DNA of 64,000 bases, taken from Acinetobacter lwoffii (GTDB lineage: Bacteria > Pseudomonadota > Gammaproteobacteria > Pseudomonadales > Moraxellaceae). Location: assembly GCF_024129735.1 (NCBI RefSeq), contig NZ_JAMXXK010000008.1, positions 1 through 64,000 of the forward strand. Direction: 5' to 3'. Positions within the stretch are counted from its first letter, which is position 1. The number at the start of each line of letters is the position of its first letter. The notes below the pieces were generated by a model. That model saw nothing but the letters and a program-made list of their open reading frames with translations, was not told the DNA's origin and did no database searches. Positions 56,443 through 64,000 of the stretch are shown piece by piece. Both the position numbers and the translations under genes were made by a program.

Positions 56443-57825
56443 CTAGCTTACCGCCCGTAACTTTGGGACAGGTTCGCCATCTACAATAAGTTCAAAACGT
56501 TGAATTTCTTCTTCCAGATGTGTTAGCAAGTTCTGCATTTTCGGCAGGGCATTACGACATGCGGTCAAGCCGACTTCCAGTTTGTCTAGATAGCTGGTCA
56601 TGGTGATATTTAGAGCCTGACCATCCAGTACGATAGAAGCCGGATAAAGTGCTTCAAGACGTGCACCATTCCAGTAAAGGGGCTCTTGTGGTCCAGGTAC
56701 ATTGGAAATAATCACGTTAAACGCCTGACGTGTCGGCATTAAACCGGAGGCAATGTTCAGACCCGCTGCACCATAGACAAAAGCACTATAGTTCAAGATT
56801 TGATTGGCATTCATACGTTTGAAGCGTTCTTTGGCACTCAGTACACTGCGGCGTACGATCTTGAGACGTTCCAGCGGATCTTCTTCATGTGTGCCCAAAT
56901 TGGCCAGAATCATGGTAATACGGTTGGATACATCCGAGTCATCACTGCGAACCGAAGCTGGAACCATGGCAATTAACGGTTTTTTCGGTAAGGCATTTTG
57001 CGATAATAAATATTCACGTAATGCACCTGAACAAATGGCCAGTACGATATCATTAATGGTCACGCCCAATGCCTTAGAAATATGACGTAAACGTGAAAAT
57101 TCGAAAGACTGGGCTGCAAAGCGACGTGAAGCACTGACGCGTTGATTCAGAATACTGCTTGGCGCCTGAAAGCTGGATACATAATCCGGATTGCGTCCCA
57201 TATCTTTCATGACGGTTTGCGACAGTTCATAAGCAACTCGTGGCGCACATTCCAGTTGCCCCTTAATGGTCTGCAGGACATTTTTAAACCTGTTCACTTT
57301 AGGTGCTTTAAGGCGTTTGGCACGTGGGCCTTCCACACACCATGGCGGTACAATACTCTTGGCATTTGGATCATGTGAAAGCGACTTTTCTACCAGACGC
57401 ATGCCAGCGATTCCATCCACCATAGCATGGTGAATTTTGAAATACATGGCAAAACGGTTTCCTTCAATGCCTTCAATAATATGACAGGTCCATAAAGGTT
57501 TGGCACGATCAATCAGGGCACTATGTTCTTGAGAAATATAGGTTAGCAATTCACGGATACGGCCCGGTTTTGGCAGGGCAATATGACGAAAATGATGATC
57601 TAAATCAAATTCTTGGTCTTCATCCCAAAACAGGCCGTTTAAATAATTGTTAAAAGGTGGGATTGGAGAGCATTTCGAATTTTGGATATCCGTGACTAGA
57701 TCCTGAATAAAGGAAGCTGGCGCATTGTCGGGAATTTGGAATAAAAATAGTCCACCTACATGCATAGGCTGCTGCCGTTTCTCTAAAGTTAAGAAAATAA
57801 AATCAATTGGATGTAATGGACGCAT
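56443..57825 (-). CDS. atfA: Wax ester synthase/acyl-CoA:diacylglycerol acyltransferase
   Basis: A 460-aa bifunctional WS/DGAT enzyme that esterifies fatty alcohols or diacylglycerol with acyl-CoA to give wax esters and triacylglycerol, deposited as lipid inclusions at the inner membrane. The catalytic motif HHxxxDG is HHAMVDG at residues 132-138, and the second family motif is in NVPGPQEPLYWNGA. The start MRPLHPIDFIFLTLEKRQQP and most of the rest agree closely with what I recall of A. baylyi AtfA, which supports the genus. It stands alone, with a terminator behind it. Confidence 0.97.
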   Translation of the reverse strand: MRPLHPIDFIFLTLEKRQQPMHVGGLFLFQIPDNAPASFIQDLVTDIQNSKCSPIPPFNNYLNGLFWDEDQEFDLDHHFRHIALPKPGRIRELLTYISQEHSALIDRAKPLWTCHIIEGIEGNRFAMYFKIHHAMVDGIAGMRLVEKSLSHDPNAKSIVPPWCVEGPRAKRLKAPKVNRFKNVLQTIKGQLECAPRVAYELSQTVMKDMGRNPDYVSSFQAPSSILNQRVSASRRFAAQSFEFSRLRHISKALGVTINDIVLAICSGALREYLLSQNALPKKPLIAMVPASVRSDDSDVSNRITMILANLGTHEEDPLERLKIVRRSVLSAKERFKRMNANQILNYSAFVYGAAGLNIASGLMPTRQAFNVIISNVPGPQEPLYWNGARLEALYPASIVLDGQALNITMTSYLDKLEVGLTACRNALPKMQNLLTHLEEEIQRFELIVDGEPVPKLRAVS

Positions 57826-58289
57826 AGCGTGGATTGCCTCACTGCACTCTCTATGGCTTTTTTGCTAAAAAGCCTTGTTAGAATTATTACTTTAGTTTTT
57901 AAAGTATATCTTTTTTAGCATATAAATGAACTGCTTTATCTTGCCTCAACTGTGAAAAAGTGGCTATTGACAAGAACAAAATATCTTCCTAAGTTTATGA
58001 AATGTGAAAATTTTAGTTTTAAAATAGATTTCTAAAAATAGTATTTTCTAGGCGAAGTGGAGTGTAACTTAATAATTATGTGTTATTAGAGAAATAGCAT
58101 TGTGTTTAATTTCACATTTTATGCAAATAAATCAATGAGCTAAAATTTTATCAATTCTTTAATTAAAATAATATTATCCCGATAAAAGGTAATTTCTATC
58201 TTGTCACTAAATGTAAAATTATCAATTAAAAAAGACTATCTTTATTAAAAAAATAGCCTTTCAATCAATAGGAGCGATAAAACTTAACT
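57826..58289. other. Gene-free spacer between cysH and atfA
   Basis: About 460 A+T-rich bases with no supported gene. It carries the atfA promoter region on the right of that gene and the end of the cysH transcript. I see no clear hairpin behind cysH. Confidence 0.5.
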
Positions 58290-59024
58290 TTATTTTTTTA
58301 GATTGCCAGCATGTAAGCCACATTCTTTATGAGTGGCTTCTTCCCACCACCAGCGGCCTTCGCGTTCATGCTGATTTGGCAGCACAGGGCGAGTACAAGG
58401 TTCACAGCCAATTGAAACAAAACCTTTTTCATGCAAGGCATTATAAGGGACTTCCATCATACGGATATAACTCCAGACATCCGCGCTGGACCAGTTGGCT
58501 AGAGGATTGTACTTGATCAACTGCTTTCCCGGACCGGAAAAACCTGGATCGGCCTGAACCACAGGAATTTCATTGCGTGTACCCGGACTTTGGTCTTTGC
58601 GCTGACCGGTAATCCAGCCGTCCAGCGTGGCCAGTTTTTTACGTAGCGGTTGAACCTTGCGTATACCGCAACATTCCTGATGGCCATCTTCAAAGAAACT
58701 GAATAGACCCTTGGTGGTGACTAAATTCTGTACCGCATCTGTTTCAGGGAAACAGATTTCAATCTCGATATTATAATGCTTACGCACCCGTTCAATAAAT
58801 TGATAGGTTTCTGCATGTAGGCGGCCAGTATCCAGACTGAATACCCGGAACGGTTTACCGAGATGCGACGCCATATCAATCAATACAACATCTTCAGCAC
58901 CAGAAAATGAAATCGCAATTTCACCCTGCTGGCTCAGTGCAAGTGCCAAAATTTCATTGGGCGATTTATCTGCATATTCAGATGCAAACGCATCAATACG
59001 ATCAATAGTAGGAATGATGGTCAT
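58290..59024 (-). CDS. cysH: Adenylylsulfate-type sulfate assimilation reductase
   Basis: A 244-aa CysH protein that reduces activated sulfate to sulfite with thioredoxin. The PP-loop-like [14 protein letters not shown] segment binds the nucleotide. Cysteine pairs ECCG (C118, C119) and GCEPC (C207, C210) are those that hold a [4Fe-4S] cluster in the APS-reducing type; E. coli-type PAPS reductases lack the two pairs but keep ECGLH. So the enzyme should use APS directly. No other cys genes adjoin; it is a single-gene unit. Confidence 0.92.
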   Translation of the reverse strand: MTIIPTIDRIDAFASEYADKSPNEILALALSQQGEIAISFSGAEDVVLIDMASHLGKPFRVFSLDTGRLHAETYQFIERVRKHYNIEIEICFPETDAVQNLVTTKGLFSFFEDGHQECCGIRKVQPLRKKLATLDGWITGQRKDQSPGTRNEIPVVQADPGFSGPGKQLIKYNPLANWSSADVWSYIRMMEVPYNALHEKGFVSIGCEPCTRPVLPNQHEREGRWWWEEATHKECGLHAGNLKK

Positions 59025-59228
59025 GAGAGTCCTGGCGATATAGGCTTGGAAAGGACATAGCCTATATTAATTAATTTCACATCTATTTTAATAGAATTGA
59101 TTTAGTTGACTTATCACTAAAAAATAAATACTTATGAAAAAAATAGATTTAAAAAAGTACAGTACAAAATCTGTTGCTTCAGCTATGATAGTGCAAAATT
59201 TTTTCAATACAACTCAGAGGGAATGTTC

Positions 59229-59846
59229 ATGGAAGTCGTATGTCTAGATTTAGAAGGCGTGTTGGTTCCAGAAATCTGGATTAACTTTGCCAAAAAAACC
59301 GGTATTAAAGAGCTTGAAGCGACGACTCGTGACATTCCTGACTATGATGTACTGATGACCCAACGTCTGAATATTTTAAAACAGCACGGTTTAGGCTTGA
59401 ACGATATTCAGGAAGTGATTGCAGAAATGGGGCCGTTCCCAGGAGCAAAAGAATTTGTGAAATGGGTGAGTACGCATTTTCAATTAATTATTCTTTCAGA
59501 TACTTTCTATGAATTTGCACATCCATTGATGAAGCAACTGGATTGGCCGACGATTTTCTGTCATAAACTGGAAACAGATGAAGCAGGCATGATCTCGGCT
59601 TATAAACTTCGTCAGCCGGACCAAAAACGTCAAGCCGTAAAAGCATTACATGGCTTGAACTTCCGTGTGATTGCAGCAGGAGATTCTTATAATGATACCA
59701 CGATGCTAGGTGAAGCAGATCATGGTTTCCTATTTGATGCGCCTGAAAATGTGATTGCTGAATTCCCGCAATTCCCACCAATTCGTGGTTATGATGCGTT
59801 AAAAGCAGCTATTCGTAATGCTTCCGTGCGTGATATTCCAGCTTAA
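59229..59846 (+). CDS. thrH: Phosphoserine phosphatase/homoserine phosphotransferase
   Basis: A 205-aa HAD protein of the ThrH type. ATG 59229 is preferred over 59223 because the GAGGG site is too near the latter and the family starts MEVVCLDLEG. The nucleophile loop is CLDLEGVLVPEIW, followed by LSDTFYEF and AAGDSYNDTTML. ThrH of Pseudomonas removes phosphate from phosphoserine and can pass it to homoserine, linking serine and threonine synthesis. The sequence is normal in length. Confidence 0.92.
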   Translation: MEVVCLDLEGVLVPEIWINFAKKTGIKELEATTRDIPDYDVLMTQRLNILKQHGLGLNDIQEVIAEMGPFPGAKEFVKWVSTHFQLIILSDTFYEFAHPLMKQLDWPTIFCHKLETDEAGMISAYKLRQPDQKRQAVKALHGLNFRVIAAGDSYNDTTMLGEADHGFLFDAPENVIAEFPQFPPIRGYDALKAAIRNASVRDIPA

Positions 59847-59865
59847 TTTTTAAGTTTGTAAAATA

Positions 59866-59896
59866 AAACAAAGGGCGCTTATAGCGCCCTTTGTTT
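59866..59896. terminator. Terminator between thrH and the fadL-like gene
   Basis: A perfect 14-bp stem AAACAAAGGGCGCT / AGCGCCCTTTGTTT with loop TAT. It ends thrH and, on the other strand, the convergent porin gene. Confidence 0.9.
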
Positions 59897-59910
59897 ATGA
59901 ATTTGCTTGA

Positions 59911-61077
59911 TTAGAAGCGATAGCCGATTTTCATACCATAGCCAAGAGCGTAGTTATTCTCGAAATTAGCTTTAACAATCCCACCAGTTTGTGCTTGTGC
60001 ATCACCTAACCAGAAATATTTAACACCAGCTTGGATAAAATAGTTTTCGGCAGGGCTGTACTGACCGCCCATGCCTACACTCCAGTAACCTTCAGTTGGG
60101 CCAAGAGTAGTAACCGGGTTACCTGCACCAGAATCGTACCCAACCGCTGCTGTACCAGACCATTTAGCATTGAACTTATGACCTAAACCCACAGTTGCTG
60201 AATATTGGTCATCAGAATAATCAATTAGATTTTGTTTCGCACCTAATGCTGCAGTGGTATTAGCTAAGAATTTAGGGGTTACAACAAAGTTATCCCAATG
60301 TACCCAACGTAAATTTGCAAAAGCTAGTGTATTAGGTGAAATTCCACTTTGTAAGTCAATATTAACTGATTGTGGCGTTATCGCATCTACTTCATTTATA
60401 TCAGCAAAGCCTGGAATTAAATTATATGTTTCTGTAGATTTGGCACTATGTTTGATTTCTGAACGATAGGTAACACCTGCTTTTAAAGCAATTTCTGGAA
60501 TTTGATAAGCAAATCCTGCTAACCAGCCCCATGCTTCTTCTTGTTCTAATTCAATATTATAACCACTTAATGTGCCAGTAGGTGGTTTTGCATATGCCAG
60601 GCCGCGTAACTTAATATTTGCTTCAACTGTTTGCCAGACTGGACCTACATAAAAATTCCAGTTTTCTGTAGGTTGGTAGCCAATTAAAGCGGTTATATTA
60701 TGAGTGTCTACTTCAACAGAAGTGCCCTCTGCACCATTACCGAATGATCCGGCAACTGAAGAATACTTTGCATCAGCACCAAATGGTTGATCATAAATCA
60801 AGCCTAATGAAATTTTATCGGTCGCTTGTACTTTAATAGCTGCAGATGGGAAGTAATAGTCTTCACCCATATCACTGATTTTTTCGCCTTCTAAACCAGT
60901 TACTGTAGAAGAACCTTTTACAGTTGGATCTAAAACAGAAATACCGGCTTCCGCATAATTACCCGGCTGTAAAAAAGCAGAAATGGACTGACCAGAACGG
61001 TCTAAGCCAGCTGCTTGAACTGCAGAAAGAGGTAAAGTGCTAAGTAAAATAGCGGAATAAATTTTATTGAGCTTCAT
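59911..61077 (-). CDS. FadL-family outer-membrane transport protein, paralogue 1
   Basis: I choose ATG 61077 (388 aa): it opens a signal peptide (MKLNKIYSAILLSTLPLSAV, cut near VQAAG), while the longer frame adds a soluble stretch. The mature start AGLDRSGQSISAFLQPGNYAEAGIS is the FadL N-terminal hatch, and the protein ends in aromatic F as outer-membrane barrels do. FadL barrels let long-chain fatty acids or other hydrophobic compounds across the outer membrane. A paralogue of the same layout lies directly upstream in the same direction. Confidence 0.9.
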   Translation of the reverse strand: MKLNKIYSAILLSTLPLSAVQAAGLDRSGQSISAFLQPGNYAEAGISVLDPTVKGSSTVTGLEGEKISDMGEDYYFPSAAIKVQATDKISLGLIYDQPFGADAKYSSVAGSFGNGAEGTSVEVDTHNITALIGYQPTENWNFYVGPVWQTVEANIKLRGLAYAKPPTGTLSGYNIELEQEEAWGWLAGFAYQIPEIALKAGVTYRSEIKHSAKSTETYNLIPGFADINEVDAITPQSVNIDLQSGISPNTLAFANLRWVHWDNFVVTPKFLANTTAALGAKQNLIDYSDDQYSATVGLGHKFNAKWSGTAAVGYDSGAGNPVTTLGPTEGYWSVGMGGQYSPAENYFIQAGVKYFWLGDAQAQTGGIVKANFENNYALGYGMKIGYRF

Positions 61078-61344
61078 GGTACGGTCCCTGATGCCATCTG
61101 TAACAAAAATGTGCTGGAAAAGTAACACAATTTTAAAAAGAGTAAATGCTCAATTTCGCAGAATAAATGAACTGAATAAGTTATAAATAGCAGTTGATTA
61201 GAGTAAAAGTACTATTTTAAGGTCTTAAGTAGATGAATTTTATTAAATAATTTTTTAGGGTAATATTTGGGAAAATATGTGTTTAATTGTTTTAAATTTA
61301 AACATTAGGTTGGCACTTGTATAAAAACGAAGAGCTTTAAGTGT

Positions 61345-61366
61345 AAAAAACCACCCCGAAGGGTGG
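61345..61366 (-). terminator. Terminator of the second fadL-like gene
   Basis: On the minus strand, CCACCC-TTCG-GGGTGG is followed by six Ts, 20 bases after the stop of the upstream paralogue. It separates the two porin transcripts. The remaining spacer up to 61077 is A+T-rich and carries the promoter of paralogue 1. Confidence 0.8.
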
Positions 61367-61386
61367 CTGTTTTAGAAAATATTGAA

Positions 61387-62733
61387 TTAGAAGCGGTAAC
61401 CGATTTTTAAGCCATAAGCTAAAGCATCATTATCTTCAAAATTTGCTACATACTCTGAACCGCCTGCTTGAGCACCAGTTTGTGCTTTCGCATCCCCTAA
61501 CCAAAAATATTTTACGCCACCAGCAATGAAGGTTGCTGGTGTTGGACTATATTGAACACCTAAACCAAGATTCCAATATCCTTCTGTTGGACCTAGAGTT
61601 GAAACAGGATTACCTGCACCAGAGTCCCAACCTACAGAAACGTTACCAGCCCATTGATCATTTAATTTACGACCTACACCTACGTTTGCAGACCATTGGT
61701 CATCTGAATATTCTACAAGAGAAAAACCATTTGGACGCTTAACTAAAGGACCAACAGCTTCTGCAGCTTTACCAAACTTATACGGTGTGATTGAGAAATC
61801 TTTCCAGTTCACCCAGCGTACATTTGCAAATGCTACAGTATTCGCCATGATGCCTGTTTGGAAGTCTAAGTTCACCGATTGTGGTGTTGTAATTTTAGTT
61901 TTACCTTCAGCTGTGTTAGCTGCTGAAAACTTTGTTACTGCTTGGCCAATTCCTGCAATTTGTTGTGGTGTTAAACCTAAACTTGGTAGTTGACCAGCAA
62001 GACCTGGTAATGCAGCTGCTAAAGGAGTAGCTAGACTTAAGTTTTCATTGGCAACGAATTCATGATCAATTTCAGAGCGGTAAGTGACTGAAGCTTTTAA
62101 TGCAATTTCAGGAATTTGAAATGCTGCACCAGCTAACCAACCTGCAGCAGAGTCTTCTTTAATGTCTGCATCGTATCCATTAAAAACGCTGTAAGCTGAG
62201 CCGCGTAGTTTTACATTACCTTTAATGGTTTGATATACACCACCACCATAAATATTAAAATTCTCAGTTGGTTGGAAGCCAAAAATCATAGAAATGTTTT
62301 GTGTATCAACTTCAACTGAAGTACTGCCTGAAGTAGTGCCGCCAATAGCTGTTGTTGTAATTGGTAGTGTACTTAGTACTCGATCTGTTGGTGCAGCAAC
62401 AAAAACATTATTACCTGAATATTCGGCATCAGCGCCAAAGGGTTGGTCGTAAAGCAGACCAAAAGAGAAGTTATCAGTAAGTTGGAATTTTAGTGCGGCA
62501 CTTGGGAAATAGTAATCGCCCGCCATATCACCAATTTGACGATTTGTTGTGCTTGTGCCAGCTTCCTGTCCAGATACATCTGGATCTAATACAGAAATAC
62601 CTGCTTCAAAATAGTTACCAGGTTGCAAGAATGCAGAGATTGACTGGCCTGAACGATCTAGAGCAGCGGCAAATGCCCCGGTCATTGGTACAGTTGCTAA
62701 AATCATTGCAGTAGTTAATGTTTTTAATTTCAT
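61387..62733 (-). CDS. FadL-family outer-membrane transport protein, paralogue 2
   Basis: A 448-aa FadL-type barrel with a signal peptide ending at FAAAL (about residue 23) and the same hatch (DRSGQSISAFLQPGNYFEAG). Compared with paralogue 1 it has an extra loop at about residues 225-270 (rich in Leu, Ala, Gly and Pro, with PSLGLTPQQIAGIGQAV) and a longer loop near 110-130. These insertions sit where extracellular loops are expected, so ligand range or phage contact could differ. Both end with the strand YGLKIGYRF or YGMKIGYRF. Confidence 0.9.
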   Translation of the reverse strand: MKLKTLTTAMILATVPMTGAFAAALDRSGQSISAFLQPGNYFEAGISVLDPDVSGQEAGTSTTNRQIGDMAGDYYFPSAALKFQLTDNFSFGLLYDQPFGADAEYSGNNVFVAAPTDRVLSTLPITTTAIGGTTSGSTSVEVDTQNISMIFGFQPTENFNIYGGGVYQTIKGNVKLRGSAYSVFNGYDADIKEDSAAGWLAGAAFQIPEIALKASVTYRSEIDHEFVANENLSLATPLAAALPGLAGQLPSLGLTPQQIAGIGQAVTKFSAANTAEGKTKITTPQSVNLDFQTGIMANTVAFANVRWVNWKDFSITPYKFGKAAEAVGPLVKRPNGFSLVEYSDDQWSANVGVGRKLNDQWAGNVSVGWDSGAGNPVSTLGPTEGYWNLGLGVQYSPTPATFIAGGVKYFWLGDAKAQTGAQAGGSEYVANFEDNDALAYGLKIGYRF

Positions 62734-63070
62734 TTACGTCTTTCCTTGAGGTACAAATTTATATCTAGCGTTGTTGTTTGCACTTATTAAATTCTTGGAG
62801 ATTTCGGGTATTTATCCGCAATCATTTGTTACTCCATGTGACAAAAATAGCACAATTAAAATAAGAGTAAATGCTCTAGAAAAAACTCATTAGTCTAAAA
62901 AAGCATCAAAATAGAGTTTTTACACCAAAAAATAGCCTCATTTTGAAATAAGTATTTGAAAGTAAAAGAAATAAAATAATGAAGAAAAAATGACTTTTTG
63001 TATAAAAAATATTCTAAAAATATGAAGATTAACGCTAATTTTTTGAGGTATAGATCACATTTTGAAAGGA

Positions 63071-63146
63071 TGGTGCGCCCTGCGGGACTCGAACCCACGT
63101 CGGTCGCTTAGGAGGCAACTGCTCTATCCAGTTAAGCTAAGGGCGC
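63071..63146 (-). tRNA. tRNA-Arg (anticodon CCT)
   Basis: On the minus strand the 76-base gene runs from GCGCCCT at the 5' end to GGGCGCACCA with an encoded CCA. The acceptor stem pairs GCGCCC with GGGCGC, the T-arm is GGGTTCGAGTCCC, and the anticodon loop CTCCTAA is held by GTTGC/GCGAC. Anticodon CCT reads AGG codons for arginine. The 337-base spacer between the fadL-like gene and this tRNA is otherwise A+T-rich, with no supported gene. Confidence 0.95.
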
Positions 63147-63181
63147 GAAAAGAAGGCTATTGTACTGTAAAAAATACAAAA

Positions 63182-63209
63182 AAAAGTTATTGCCGAAGCA
63201 ATAACTTTT
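63182..63209 (-). terminator. Terminator of the permease gene
   Basis: A perfect 12-bp stem AAAAGTTATTGC / GCAATAACTTTT with loop CGAA. The A-run on its left gives a T-run on the minus strand, so it ends the permease gene 25 bases before the stem. Confidence 0.85.
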
Positions 63210-63234
63210 AAGGACTCATAGCTACAGGAGTTGT

Positions 63235-64000
63235 CTAGGTATTTTTAGGCTTAAGTAACTTAAACAGACCAAGCATAACTACAATCCAAAGCGGGATCAT
63301 CAAAATAGATTCCTGGAATCCTTGCGTCCACATGATGTAAAGAATCGTAAGAATAAAACCAAGAACCAGAATATTGCCCGCCGGAGACCATAGCGCAGGG
63401 AAAGAAGTCTTCTGTCCCAGCTTTTTCATGCTCTGAATAAACTTAAGATGGGTCAGGGTAATCATGGCCCAGTTCAATACCAATGCACCGACTACGATGT
63501 AAATCAGATGGCTTAAGGCATCTTCAGGCACAAAGTAGTTAAGTAGCACACAGCCGAAAATCAGCACGGCAGAGAACAATACAGCAGGAATTGGCGTACC
63601 TTGTTTATTCACTTTCATGAAGACTTTAGGTGCATTTCCTTGCTGAGCCAGACCATAGAGCATACGGCTGTTGGCGTACATACCACTGTTATACACAGAC
63701 AATGCTGCTGTCAGGATAATAAAGTTCAGTAAGTGTGCTGCCCAGTCAATGCCAAGCTGGCTGAAAATCATCACGAACGGACTTTTGTCCAGACCACCTA
63801 GCTCAAGCTGATTCCAAGGCACCAGTGATAACAGAATCGTCAATGCACCCACATAGAAAATCAGGATACGGAACACCACCTGATTAATCGCTTTCGGAAT
63901 GGTCTTCTCTGGATTTTCAGCTTCTGCTGCTGCCATACCGATCAGTTCAATCCCACCGAAGGCAAACATCAGGAAGGCCAGCATGAAGAACAGACCTTCA
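63235..64000 (-). CDS. Amino-acid permease, 5' end outside the window
   Basis: The visible 255 or so codons are the C-terminal part of an APC-superfamily amino-acid permease (AroP/ProY/GabP-like group). The frame continues through the window edge (EGLFF before MLAFLMFAFGGIELIG), so the start is missing. The signature GGIELIGMAAAEAENPEKTIPKAI and about seven helices are present. SGMYANSRMLYGLAQQGNAP is the usual cytoplasmic loop. The amino acid carried cannot be told from this part. Confidence 0.9.
   Translation of the reverse strand, partial: EGLFFMLAFLMFAFGGIELIGMAAAEAENPEKTIPKAINQVVFRILIFYVGALTILLSLVPWNQLELGGLDKSPFVMIFSQLGIDWAAHLLNFIILTAALSVYNSGMYANSRMLYGLAQQGNAPKVFMKVNKQGTPIPAVLFSAVLIFGCVLLNYFVPEDALSHLIYIVVGALVLNWAMITLTHLKFIQSMKKLGQKTSFPALWSPAGNILVLGFILTILYIMWTQGFQESILMIPLWIVVMLGLFKLLKPKNT

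Overview
The window looks like a chromosomal segment of an Acinetobacter species. The main evidence is a wax ester synthase that closely resembles AtfA of A. baylyi from memory, the gatCAB and mreBCD-maf-rng housekeeping blocks, paired FadL-like porins, A+T-rich spacers and a strong stem-loop terminator habit. I could run no search, so the species is not assigned.

Left part (about 1-19,120) is accessory. Its core is an apparent phytate and organic-phosphate scavenging operon (2682-12839): a TonB-dependent receptor, a lipoprotein beta-propeller phytase, a dedicated ExbB/ExbD/TonB energy module, two PhoA-type alkaline phosphatases and an unknown secreted protein. A good two-repeat Pho box lies just upstream. 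A GGDEF-like membrane protein and an AraC-type regulator are divergent from it. Next come a decayed IS66 copy, an intact IS66 element with an 8-bp target duplication inside a LysR gene remnant, and two Fic proteins around a ChrR-like cupin protein. This part ends at a fragment resembling a tmRNA (or tRNA) 3' end, suggesting an island boundary.

Middle part (about 19,190-45,500) holds metabolic and stress modules: a LysR/MFS/MlrC-type locus whose transporter has an in-frame TGA; an HlyD-FtsX-LolD-like export system with a DUF202 protein; an IS5-family insertion next to a YeeE/YedE protein and a persulfide-dioxygenase-like hydrolase; Dps; catalase HPII; a tightly coupled four-gene cluster (acyl-CoA dehydrogenase-like, PIG-L deacetylase, NodS-like methyltransferase, family 2 glycosyltransferase); an MFS transporter; trehalose synthesis genes otsB-otsA; an SbmA-like peptide transporter; and lineage-specific envelope proteins. 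The four-gene cluster is one of the best candidates for an uncharacterised pathway.

Right part (about 45,500-64,000) is mostly core genome, interrupted by one A+T-rich singleton (45974-47974). It encodes an AAA+/STAND-like ATPase with a possible C-terminal HEPN-like domain and sits beside a truncated gene and an inverted pair of palindromic repeats, as a laterally acquired defence-type gene might. The core then runs gatC-gatA-gatB, mreB-mreC-mreD-maf-rng, a small PA1571-like gene, the wax ester synthase, cysH, thrH, two fadL paralogues, tRNA-Arg(CCT) and the C-terminal part of an amino-acid permease cut by the window end.
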